Part shown: positions 1 to 5,721 of the stretch, piece after piece
How positions within the stretch are numbered: the first letter of the stretch is position 1
Layout of the letters: the number at the start of each line of letters is the position of its first letter
Source of the DNA: Methanosphaera sp. rholeuAM130
GTDB taxonomy: Archaea > Methanobacteriota > Methanobacteria > Methanobacteriales > Methanobacteriaceae
Reading direction: 5' to 3'
Length of the DNA: 12,405 nt
Assembly (NCBI GenBank): GCA_003266065.1
Contig: MUZY01000029.1
Span: 1 to 12,405 of the forward strand
Translations under genes and position numbers: made by a program
The notes under the pieces: generated by a model
What the model saw: only the letters and a program-made list of their open reading frames with translations
Database searches by the model: none
What the model was told of the DNA's origin: nothing

Positions 1-185
1 ACACAACAACCCAGACACAATCACACACATAGAAAAACAAGACCCGCCACGACAATCAATACTAAATGCACAAAAACCAGACAGAAACATCATAAAAAAG
101 ACAAACACATACAATATAACAAGACAAAACAACAACACAAGAAAAACACTATACCAGGCACACGACAAAAACAAGACAAGATACA
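1..185. other. A/C-skewed low-complexity tract
   Basis: Over the first 180 bases I count about 57% A, 27% C, 9% G and 7% T on the plus strand, so A+C is about 84%. The bias stops abruptly near 185, where ordinary AT-rich sequence begins. Plus frames 1 and 2 stay open to stops at 193-195 and 197-199. A minus-strand frame also stays open from an ATG at 186 to the window edge and would encode a very hydrophobic peptide. All stop codons contain T, so open plus frames are expected in T-poor sequence and are weak evidence of coding. It may be the tail of an Asn/Thr-rich adhesin-like gene entering from the left, the start of a membrane protein on the minus strand, or non-coding DNA. Confidence 0.55.
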
Positions 186-280
186 TTATATGTGAATGAT
201 AATTTTGATAAATCCTTAAAAAAAGATATGATTTTTCTTAAATAGGTAGAAAAATTGATTAAACTATGTCCCATCAATAG

Positions 281-313
281 AAAAAAATAGGTTTATGAGC
301 GTTTAACTCACCT
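281..313 (-). terminator. Probable terminator after the 90-aa orphan gene
   Basis: Read on the minus strand, an interrupted stem (AGGT/ACCT outside, GAG/CTC inside) ends in a run of seven T (281-287), starting about 14 bases after the stop codon at 327. The stem is short and bulged; the T-run is the stronger signal, as is usual for archaeal termination. Confidence 0.4.
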
Positions 314-326
314 TTAGGATTTGAAG

Positions 327-599
327 TTATTCCATCCTTTTTGCATGCACTTCTACTTGATTAACCCTATCGTCATAGGAATCTTTTATAAAAGTCCATT
401 CATCACATTGATCGATAACTTCTTTGATTTTATCACAGGCATATTTAACGTTTTCATCGTATTCTTCAAAGTTTTTAATGAATATGCTGAAAAAATCATT
501 CTTCCATCCGCCAGGATAAATAAGTAACTCGTTTTCCCTAATTTTATCATCCTTATTGACTATTTTACAAATGTCAAATGCTGTTTCATAACCCTTCAT
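327..599 (-). CDS. Hypothetical 90-aa acidic protein
   Basis: I do not recognise a family. The product is small, soluble and rich in Asp, Glu and Lys, with several Trp and Phe, three Cys (residues 11, 55, 65) and no membrane segment or signal peptide. A YPGGW stretch at residues 28-32 is the most distinctive feature. There is no Shine-Dalgarno sequence before the ATG, but a TATA-like element is centred about 27 bases upstream, which would place the transcription start at the start codon, suggesting a leaderless mRNA. It lies downstream of the sugar-nucleotide dehydrogenase gene but is separated from it by a hairpin terminator, so it is probably its own transcription unit. The overlapping plus-strand frame (321-527) has no ribosome-binding site and an unlikely composition. 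That this is a real gene is moderately sure; its function is unknown. Confidence 0.6.
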   Translation of the reverse strand: MKGYETAFDICKIVNKDDKIRENELLIYPGGWKNDFFSIFIKNFEEYDENVKYACDKIKEVIDQCDEWTFIKDSYDDRVNQVEVHAKRME

Positions 600-619
600 A
601 TATAACTATTTATCAGAAA

Positions 620-631
620 TGTTTTAAATAT
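620..631 (-). promoter_or_regulatory. TATA box of the 90-aa orphan gene
   Basis: On the minus strand TATTTAAAAC lies with its centre about 27 bases before the ATG at 599, the usual archaeal TATA-to-start distance. With no Shine-Dalgarno sequence in between, it fits a leaderless transcript. Confidence 0.4.
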
Positions 632-675
632 TTGATTGAAAAAAGCATATTCCCAAAAAACTGAAAAAAAGGGAT

Positions 676-697
676 GGGTAAAAAGCCGGATCGGCTT
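676..697 (-). terminator. Terminator of the UDP-HexNAc dehydrogenase gene
   Basis: A perfect 6-bp inverted repeat, AAGCCG and CGGCTT, with a 3-base loop is followed on the minus strand by a T-rich stretch. It begins about 36 bases after the stop codon at 733 and is one of the few GC-rich stems in these spacers. Confidence 0.6.
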
Positions 698-732
698 AAT
701 TAAAGATAAATAAGGGGAAGTCAGGTTAATTG

Positions 733-2025
733 TTAGAGTGACCAGTAGCAAACGTCATCCTTGTCAACCATTTTATCCTTGAATTTTTCCTTTAAGTCGA
801 TTAATATGATTTTATCTTTGGATAATTCCTTGAATTTGTCATAATCCCAGTTTTCATATTCATAATGAGACGCTGACATTATTATGGCATCGAACTTATC
901 CTTGACGTCATCGCTAAGGCTAAGATTATAAACTTCCCTGACCTCATCTTCAACGGCACATGGATCATTTGCAGTAATATCGACACCTGCTTCAATAAGT
1001 TTATTTATTACATTGATGATTTTGCTGTTTCTGATGTCATTGCAGTTTTCCTTAAATGTGATTCCGCATACCAATATCTTTGCATCATCCAATTCAATAT
1101 CGTTCATTTCAAGTAAATTGACGACATTTTCGTAGATATAATCCACCATGGATTCATTGACTACCCTTGCAGTGCTAATCAGTTGAGTCGGATATTTGAG
1201 ATTCCTTGACTGGTGTATCAGATAGTATGGATCAACACCTATACAATGACCGCCTACCAGTCCCGGCTCATATTTGACGAAGTTCCACTTTGTACTGGCG
1301 GCATCCAATACGTCCTGAACGTTAATATCCATCTGGTTGTATATCTTGGACAATTCATTTACAAGGGCTATATTCACATCCCTTTGAATGTTTTCAGTAA
1401 TCTTGGCGGCTTCTGCTACCTTAATGCTTTTTGCCCTGTAGATTCCTTTATCTAAAACGCTGTCATATACATTACTTATAATGTCCAATGATTCATCATC
1501 TATAGCCGATACAATCTTGGTTATATCGGATATCTTCATGTTATTTTTTCCCGAACTTACCCTTTCAGGAGAATACCCCACCTTGAAATCCCTGCACAAT
1601 TTATAGCCGGAGCATCGCTCAAGTATTGGTACACACACATCCTCGGTAACTCCCGGATAGACAGTGGATTCATATACAACAATACTGTTTTTGGGCATGT
1701 TTTTTGCCACTATTTCTGTTGATGATTTTATAAAGGCTAAATCTGGAGTGTTGTCCTCGTTAATAGGTGTTGGAACAGTTACGATAATAAAGTTAGCTTC
1801 ACCAATCATATCTTCGTCTGAGGTGAATGTAATATTGAAGTCATTTAAATTATCACATTCATCTATCAAGTCGACTCCTTTTTGATACATGTCTATCTTA
1901 TATTGATTTACATCAAAACCTATTACGTCATACTTGGTGGATAACAATTTGGCAAGAGGTAAGCCCACATACCCTAAACCTACTACGGCAATTTTCTTTT
2001 TTCTGTTAATTAAATCATCAAACAT
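733..2025 (-). CDS. UDP-N-acetyl-hexosamine 6-dehydrogenase (TviB/WbpO type)
   Basis: This 430-residue enzyme should oxidise C6 of UDP-GlcNAc or UDP-GalNAc to the uronic acid with two NAD+, in the cytoplasm. Visible elements in order are the NAD-binding GLGYVG (16-21), VTVPTPI (82-88), YESTVYPG (118-125), GYSPERV (150-156), the central-domain ENIQRDVNIALVNEL helix (211-225), the catalytic loop GLVGGHCIGVDPYYL with nucleophile Cys261, and the C-terminal domain starting around ITFKENCNDIR (322-332). Length and motifs are those of a complete, active family member; the pattern resembles TviB/WbpO more than UDP-glucose dehydrogenase. The start at 2025 is preceded by an AAAGGT-like ribosome-binding site. 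No glycosyltransferase or epimerase lies next to it. A role in surface glycan or in pseudomurein talosaminuronate supply is inference; the exact substrate cannot be read from the sequence. Confidence 0.9.
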   Translation of the reverse strand: MFDDLINRKKKIAVVGLGYVGLPLAKLLSTKYDVIGFDVNQYKIDMYQKGVDLIDECDNLNDFNITFTSDEDMIGEANFIIVTVPTPINEDNTPDLAFIKSSTEIVAKNMPKNSIVVYESTVYPGVTEDVCVPILERCSGYKLCRDFKVGYSPERVSSGKNNMKISDITKIVSAIDDESLDIISNVYDSVLDKGIYRAKSIKVAEAAKITENIQRDVNIALVNELSKIYNQMDINVQDVLDAASTKWNFVKYEPGLVGGHCIGVDPYYLIHQSRNLKYPTQLISTARVVNESMVDYIYENVVNLLEMNDIELDDAKILVCGITFKENCNDIRNSKIINVINKLIEAGVDITANDPCAVEDEVREVYNLSLSDDVKDKFDAIIMSASHYEYENWDYDKFKELSKDKIILIDLKEKFKDKMVDKDDVCYWSL

Positions 2026-2085
2026 TATTCATCTAACCTTTCCATGTTAATTATTCTAAAAAAGTCTAAGAGTATATTAGAATTA

Positions 2086-2120
2086 ATATATAACTATTTA
2101 TAGTTAATATTTTATATAAA
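2086..2120 (-). promoter_or_regulatory. Promoter region of the UDP-HexNAc dehydrogenase gene
   Basis: Two TATA-like elements lie upstream of the gene on the minus strand: TTTATATAAA at 2111-2120 and an AT-rich TATAAATA-like stretch around 2088-2103. They imply a leader of roughly 40-65 bases. I cannot tell which is used. Confidence 0.35.
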
Positions 2121-2273
2121 TGTTTTCTATTGACATAATTCTCTTGTTTATGGTTGTTTCTAGCTTTGAGAATAGATTTATCCAATTTGAGGTTAAATTG
2201 AGTTGTCATAAGGGGAAGTAATGCTTTATAAGATTGTCCAGGTGGGGGATGGAATAAAAAGGTATTTGTTTTA

Positions 2274-2298
2274 GGAGTATTTCTTTATAGAAATCTCC
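2274..2298. terminator. Imperfect hairpin after the regulator operon
   Basis: GGAG (2274-2277) pairs with CTCC (2295-2298), and TTTCT with AGAAA, around a 4-base loop, with a small internal bulge. It lies about 58 bases beyond the stop codon at 2356 and has a T-run further along on the minus strand (rc of 2256-2260). It may terminate the two-gene operon. The remaining 2121-2355 spacer holds only a doubtful 17-codon frame at 2221. Confidence 0.35.
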
Positions 2299-2355
2299 CA
2301 TTTCATATTTTATAAAAAGTAGTAGTTTGAAAATAAATTTAATAATTAATTTTAG

Positions 2356-2610
2356 TTAGTAATTGTTTTGTGCAAGGTTGTCCTGCATTACCTGGATTAT
2401 GTTTCTTGCAATTTCAGGAGTCATCACGATTTGAGTTGAAACTTCCTGTATTATTTCAACATCACCGAATTCATTGTTTGCTAGTTTTTCTTCTATAAAG
2501 GCTACCCGTATCTGATTATTTGAGCCTACACATACAGCTCCTGATACTGGTTGTGTCTTACTTTCCTTAATTACAATTTTAGGCATTTGATTGTTGTTAA
2601 ATTCATCCAT
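2356..2610 (-). CDS. Small DUF3467-like protein, coupled to the wHTH regulator
   Basis: The 84-residue product has a polar N-terminus (1-20) and a conserved-looking second half in which VSTQIVMTPEIARNIIQVMQ (57-76) resembles the C-terminal block of DUF3467 proteins (a strand ending in a T-P-E motif, then a helix). The family match is from memory and is moderate. DUF3467 has no firmly established function. The ATG overlaps the end of the upstream regulator gene by eight bases (ATGGATGA), and AAAGGATGA (2616-2624) provides a ribosome-binding site inside that gene, so translation is probably coupled. Tight coupling to a winged-helix protein suggests that the two act together, perhaps as regulator and partner. 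No membrane segment or signal peptide is visible. Confidence 0.75.
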   Translation of the reverse strand: MDEFNNNQMPKIVIKESKTQPVSGAVCVGSNNQIRVAFIEEKLANNEFGDVEIIQEVSTQIVMTPEIARNIIQVMQDNLAQNNY

Positions 2611-3136
2611 AATTAATCATCCTTTTATTTGATTTAACTGGATAACATCCATTTATTATGAAATCCGTACATAAGTTCTCCGAAGAGTTTATTGATTGTT
2701 GTTTATTTTTCAATGTTTCATATTCTTCACGTGTAATGCTGATATGTTCATTATTTTCCAGTTTATCTATTTCTTCATCTATATCTATTTCATCATCTAT
2801 TGAATTCATGAATTCTTCAAATTCTTCATCGTTTAAGGCTTCACCTAAGATTATTTCAGATTTTTCTATCTGATTTTTCATTATTAATTCCGCTATATTT
2901 ACCTGTGCATCAATTAATATTTTAACGATTCTGGAGTTCAAATTAAGTCTGTATTTTGAATTTTCTTTTTCGATAATATTCAACTTAATCAAATCGGTTA
3001 TAAATGAGTCAAGAGTTACTCTGGATATTTTTGCACCTACAGCAATTTGTTTTTTTGTATAGTCACGTTTTGGGTTTATTAAAATGTAATTTATTACCTT
3101 TACCTGGGGATAATTTCCAAATATTTTTTCATACAT
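2603..3136 (-). CDS. Winged-helix transcriptional regulator
   Basis: The 177-residue protein begins with a likely winged helix-turn-helix: helix around 12-20, the HTH at about 27-52 (KKQIAVGAKISRVTLDSFIT) and a wing near 57-66. A long helix follows, then a very acidic stretch (about 98-131, many Asp/Glu) and a basic C-terminus with two Cys (156, 164). The frame opens at a GTG at 3145, but that GTG is part of the GGTGAT ribosome-binding site (3141-3146). The ATG at 3136 is therefore the better start. It is the first gene of an operon with the DUF3467-like gene and is divergent from another small HTH-like gene, with a palindrome between them, which suggests local or self regulation. The target is unknown. 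Confidence 0.75.
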   Translation of the reverse strand: MYEKIFGNYPQVKVINYILINPKRDYTKKQIAVGAKISRVTLDSFITDLIKLNIIEKENSKYRLNLNSRIVKILIDAQVNIAELIMKNQIEKSEIILGEALNDEEFEEFMNSIDDEIDIDEEIDKLENNEHISITREEYETLKNKQQSINSSENLCTDFIINGCYPVKSNKRMINYG

Positions 3137-3140
3137 TACT

Positions 3141-3146
3141 ATCACC
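3141..3146 (-). promoter_or_regulatory. Ribosome-binding site that fixes the wHTH start
   Basis: GGTGAT on the minus strand matches the archaeal anti-Shine-Dalgarno sequence and ends four bases before the ATG at 3136. It overlaps the upstream in-frame GTG, which is therefore unlikely to be the start. Confidence 0.7.
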
Positions 3147-3182
3147 GCAAATATGTTTAAAAAATAAACTTTTAATAATCAA

Positions 3183-3205
3183 ATATGTACAATTTTTATA
3201 CATAT
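3183..3205. promoter_or_regulatory. Palindrome between divergent promoters, candidate operator
   Basis: ATATGTA (3183-3189) and TACATAT (3199-3205) form a perfect 7-bp inverted repeat around a 9-base spacer. The spacer side holds a TATA-like element for the minus-strand regulator operon, and the right arm abuts the TATA-like sequence (about 3204-3214) for the plus-strand gene at 3238. A dimeric winged-helix protein bound here would cover both promoters. A second short repeat, GTTTA/TAAAC (3155-3169), lies in the regulator's leader. Confidence 0.4.
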
Positions 3206-3237
3206 AATTATATATGAGATAAGTTATATTTATATAT

Positions 3238-3495
3238 ATGCAGAGTAATAAAGAAATTGAAAAAGATATACTGTCAACGCTATTCAAACATGGATGCATA
3301 GGAAAACATCATACACCCATAATTAATTTATGCAGGAATTTAAACCAATATTCATGTAAAGAAATTAAAAAGGCAATAAAATCATTGAGAAAACAAAAAT
3401 TTATCAATTTATACAAGACTTATCATGGAATGGATGTTAGGATAGTACCATCAAAACTTCAGGAAATAAAAAAGATAATAGAATACAATGGATAA
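3238..3495 (+). CDS. Small winged-helix-like DNA-binding protein
   Basis: The 85-residue basic protein looks like a minimal winged helix: a first helix (IEKDILSTLFKHG, 7-19), a basic middle helix pair (SCKEIKKAIKSLRKQ, 39-53) that resembles a recognition helix, and a wing-like stretch NLYKTYHGMDVRIVP (57-71), then a short helix. It is rich in Lys and has no membrane segment. The call is by pattern, not by a recognised family. There is no convincing Shine-Dalgarno sequence, and an AT-rich TATA-like element is centred close to 29 bases upstream of the ATG, so the mRNA may be leaderless. It is divergent from the wHTH/DUF3467-like operon and may form one regulatory unit with it. Confidence 0.65.
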   Translation: MQSNKEIEKDILSTLFKHGCIGKHHTPIINLCRNLNQYSCKEIKKAIKSLRKQKFINLYKTYHGMDVRIVPSKLQEIKKIIEYNG

Positions 3496-3762
3496 TATTC
3501 CTAATTATATTATTAAAATGTAAATATGCCCAATTCATTTTTCATAAATGGGAAGATTGACTCAAATAACCCTAAAAAGAATAAACTTATTAAATAAGGC
3601 ATCATATCTCGATTTTCAAATTGACTCTTTTTTACTCATCTTATCGCATCGATTTTATTTTTTCTCTTTCTTAAAAAAAATATTGAATCCAAGATTTAAT
3701 ATCTGTATTTTTTAAGATAAATTAATATTAGGTATATATAATAGATTGGATAATATAATAAT
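3496..3762. other. Gene-free AT-rich spacer
   Basis: I see no gene or RNA here. There are scattered T-runs on the plus strand (around 3625-3631 and 3658-3665) that could end transcription from the gene at 3238, but there is no strong hairpin. Confidence 0.4.
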
Positions 3763-3839
3763 GTAAACAAGAAATATAACCTAATATAAACTTGTATGTT
3801 TACATAATTAGTTATTTTTTATGTAATTATGTATGTTTA
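3763..3839. repeat. Cluster of direct and inverted repeats upstream of the paired membrane genes
   Basis: TGTATGTTTA occurs twice in direct orientation (3793-3802 and 3830-3839). TACATAATTA (3801-3810) and TAATTATGTA (3824-3833) form a perfect 10-bp inverted repeat with a 13-base spacer. GTAAACA (3763-3769) is the inverse of TGTTTAC (3797-3803). The cluster ends about 58 bases before the start codon at 3897, just upstream of a TTAAAAAATAC TATA-like stretch (about 3842-3851), a position suited to a regulator-binding array. Confidence 0.45.
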
Positions 3840-3886
3840 TTTTAAAAAATACTTAAAATTAATCTTATTTGATAGAAAAATTAATC

Positions 3887-3893
3887 AGGTGAT
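3887..3893 (+). promoter_or_regulatory. Strong ribosome-binding site
   Basis: AGGTGAT is a full match to the archaeal anti-Shine-Dalgarno sequence. It ends three bases before the ATG at 3897 and supports high translation of the first membrane gene. Confidence 0.7.
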
Positions 3894-3896
3894 AAT

Positions 3897-4166
3897 ATGT
3901 TTTTAGATCCGTTTATTCCATTTTTAGGTTTGATCATTTTTGGAAATATAGAAAATTTAATCCTATCTTCACATGGGGTAGTTAAAGGTGTTAATCCCAT
4001 ATTATTGGGTATAATGAGTATAATATGCGTTATATTTTGGCTATTTGTGGGAACTGTTGGAACTAACATATTGATTGACTATGCGGATGTAATAGAATTA
4101 ATAGGTGCCATTGCAATTATAATCCTGGGATTGCAGTCAATGATTCAATCCATAAAATATGAATAA
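3897..4166 (+). CDS. 89-aa three-helix membrane protein, half-transporter-like (paralogue A)
   Basis: Three membrane segments are visible, at about 6-25, 34-56 and 65-86. Segment 1 carries FGNIENLIL (15-23) with an acidic residue, Glu19, and an Asn. This is reminiscent of the acidic/Asn motif in the first helix of LysE/TerC-type transporters, which consist of two three-helix halves. That family link is tentative. Segment 3 starts with VIELIG (65-70). The next gene encodes a protein of the same length that aligns without gaps and is 43/89 identical. Charges here (Lys30 in loop 1; Asp61 and Asp64 in loop 2) favour the N-terminus outside, opposite to the paralogue. The substrate is unknown; an ion or small solute is a guess. 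Confidence 0.75.
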   Translation: MFLDPFIPFLGLIIFGNIENLILSSHGVVKGVNPILLGIMSIICVIFWLFVGTVGTNILIDYADVIELIGAIAIIILGLQSMIQSIKYE

Positions 4167-4177
4167 ATGGTGAAACA

Positions 4178-4447
4178 ATGGCAGCAAGTGATTATAAAGA
4201 ATTTTGGGGATTATTGATATTCGGTAATATAGAAAACCTGGTCTTGGCTTGTCAAGGAGCAGTTGCATCAGTTAATCCAATTATTTTAGGTATTTTAAGT
4301 TTGATTACCGTCATAACATGGTTAGTCATAGGTACATATGGAACAAAAGTAGCTATCAAATATTCAAGGGTCATCGAATTTACAGGTGGACTTGTAATAT
4401 TCATATTAGGTGTAGAGTCTGTACTCTCAGTATTTCATATAATATAA
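4178..4447 (+). CDS. 89-aa three-helix membrane protein, half-transporter-like (paralogue B)
   Basis: This tandem paralogue begins 11 bases after the first gene, with its own GGTGA site (4169-4173) four bases before the ATG, so the two form an operon. It keeps FGNIENLVL (15-23, Glu19), VNPIILGI (32-39), the Trp48 to Thr56 WLxxGTxGT motif and VIE (65-67). The hydrophobic segments are at about 9-28, 34-54 and 65-86. Loop 2 has Lys57, Lys61 and Arg64 where the partner has Asn57, Asp61 and Asp64, while loop 1 has no charge. By the positive-inside rule this protein should have its N-terminus inside, opposite to its partner. The likely assembly is an antiparallel heterodimer. No substrate can be read from the sequence. 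Confidence 0.75.
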   Translation: MAASDYKEFWGLLIFGNIENLVLACQGAVASVNPIILGILSLITVITWLVIGTYGTKVAIKYSRVIEFTGGLVIFILGVESVLSVFHII

Positions 4448-4451
4448 GGGA

Positions 4452-4502
4452 ATTCATAATTAAATCTGAATTATGAATATAATAATTTTTTTTTAAAAAA
4501 AA
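4452..4502. terminator. Bidirectional terminator between convergent genes
   Basis: A perfect 10-bp inverted repeat, ATTCATAATT (4452-4461) and AATTATGAAT (4469-4478), with a 7-base loop, is followed by nine T (4486-4494) and then eight A (4495-4502). The T-run serves the plus-strand membrane pair ending at 4447; the A-run reads as T on the minus strand and serves the gene ending at 4520. Confidence 0.75.
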
Positions 4503-4519
4503 GAGTAAAAGAAGGGGTT

Positions 4520-5041
4520 TTATTCAAATTTTTCTTTGAATACCTTTTTGTTTTCTTCTAGTTTTGCTTTGAATTCTTCGTATGATTCATTGTATTCTTC
4601 TTCGGTCATGTTTCCTGTAGCATAGGATATTGTGCTGACTATTATATAGAAGAGGTTGTTTATTAAAACACCTATAAATTCCAGGTAGTTTTTAAGCATG
4701 CTTGTGTCTATTTTTCCATCCTTTGTTAGGTGAGATTCTGCATCTCTTAAATATTTTTCCAGGTTGTCTAACAGTTGACTTAACATCACTTTAATTTCAT
4801 TTATGTCAAGGCTTGTCTTTTCTTCAAATTCCTTGTTATTTCTTGAGAATGATGTCAGGAATGGGAATACTATTTTTCTTGTAAATCCGATCAGTTCATA
4901 TATTTTTGTTGTTGCCCGGCTGAAGTCTTCTGGGGTTAAATCTCCTTTTGCAATTGCGTTAATTATTCTATCTAATATTAGGTTGAATTTTTCGATTATT
5001 ATTTCTGTTGATTTGAAATTTTTTTTGCTTGATTGGGTCAT
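4520..5041 (-). CDS. Hypothetical 173-aa helical protein
   Basis: I do not recognise a family. The protein appears almost entirely helical, with amphipathic charged segments at 10-32, 36-66 and 70-105, a hydrophobic stretch at about 119-140 that could be a membrane helix or a buried core helix, and a strongly charged C-terminal helix (146-173) of Glu and Lys. There is no cysteine. AAGGAG (5050-5055) lies eight bases before the ATG, and a TTTAAATA TATA-like element is at about 5090-5097, so the start is well supported. It is convergent with the paired membrane genes and has a large gene-free spacer with inverted repeats upstream. Nothing in the sequence shows its role. Confidence 0.7.
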   Translation of the reverse strand: MTQSSKKNFKSTEIIIEKFNLILDRIINAIAKGDLTPEDFSRATTKIYELIGFTRKIVFPFLTSFSRNNKEFEEKTSLDINEIKVMLSQLLDNLEKYLRDAESHLTKDGKIDTSMLKNYLEFIGVLINNLFYIIVSTISYATGNMTEEEYNESYEEFKAKLEENKKVFKEKFE

Positions 5042-5107
5042 TTTAAATACTCCTTTTTATATTTTATTTACTTTTTTGAACTATAATAATATTTAAATTT
5101 TTTTTCT

Positions 5108-5210
5108 TTATGATAATCATCAGATAAGCTTTAATTCTTGGAAAGTTTCAAACATTATACTTTCCAAAAATACTATTATCATAAGTTACTTAAATACTTA
5201 TCTAATGATT
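5108..5210. repeat. Nested and competing inverted repeats
   Basis: TTATGATAAT (5108-5117) pairs perfectly with ATTATCATAA (5175-5184). AATCATCAGATAAG (5115-5128) pairs at 13 of 14 positions with CTTATCTAATGATT (5197-5210). The two left arms overlap at 5115-5117, so full formation of one limits the other. Inside lies a third perfect pair, TTGGAAAGT (5138-5146) and ACTTTCCAA (5159-5167). The block lies upstream of the TATA-like site of the 173-aa gene. It could be an operator cluster, a small structured RNA or the remnant of a small mobile element. Confidence 0.5.
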
Positions 5211-5721
5211 GATTATCTTTTATAAAACGGTTCTATTTTCCATATATGCATGTTACATGATTTATTTTAGCTGTTTTCAACATATTTTATTCAATAAAAA
5301 ATATTGGAATCATATATCTAATCATATTATCTAAAAAGGCATTTACCATGACTTTTTTAATCAGAATTTTTTCAAGAGAATCCATTCAATTCACTATTTT
5401 TGTGGGTTATATTCCTTTTTAACAACCTGGATAATAATATATATTAAACAAATAATGGAGAATGGATTTTGTTTAATTCCAGAAATAAATAATTTTTATT
5501 ATTTTATTTAAAACTATGAAAAATAGTATATTTATAATATTGGTTTATTTTTGATTTATATTCATTAGACGAACGTTCAAGGATATATAAATCTTTTAAT
5601 AATTTCATGTATGGATTAATTGTTAATTAAGAAGCAGTTTTATCGTTAAATCCATTTATTATTCTCACAAAAAAAATTAAAATGTTTGGATGTATTTTTG
5701 GATACATCGCTAACATCATGA
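5211..5721. other. Long gene-free AT-rich spacer with an orphan promoter-like site
   Basis: I see no convincing gene in this stretch. It holds an imperfect hairpin (about 5279-5309), the palindrome GAACGTTC (5571-5578) and, a few bases away, ATATATAAAT (5583-5592), which on the minus strand reads ATTTATATAT, a near-ideal archaeal TATA box. A minus-strand transcript from about 5560 would run through a region without a reading frame, so an untranslated RNA or a long leader for the gene at 5041 is possible. The right end holds the terminator of the ATPase gene. Confidence 0.35.
5669..5708 (-). terminator. Terminator of the HerA-like ATPase gene
   Basis: GATGTAT (5689-5695) and ATACATC (5702-5708) form a perfect 7-bp stem with a 6-base loop, 14 bases after the stop codon. 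On the minus strand an eight-T run (5669-5676) follows some 12 bases later. Confidence 0.55.

Noticed and set aside
321..527. Plus-strand frame of 68 codons opposite the 90-aa gene
   Set aside because: It has no ribosome-binding site or TATA box, a Phe/Ile-rich composition typical of an antisense shadow, and overlaps a more credible gene.
2221..2274. 17-codon frame preceded by an AGGGGAAG-like site
   Set aside because: It is very short, has no promoter that I can place, and ends in the hairpin region; chance is the simplest explanation.
3137..3145. Upstream GTG start (3145) for the winged-helix regulator
   Set aside because: The GTG lies inside GGTGAT, which is well placed as the ribosome-binding site for the ATG at 3136.
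3763..3839. Repeat cluster as a CRISPR array
   Set aside because: The repeats are only about 10 bases, occur twice, have no regular spacers and no cas genes nearby.
4803..5096. 97-codon plus-strand frame opposite the 173-aa gene
   Set aside because: The minus gene has a good ribosome-binding site and TATA box; this frame has neither.
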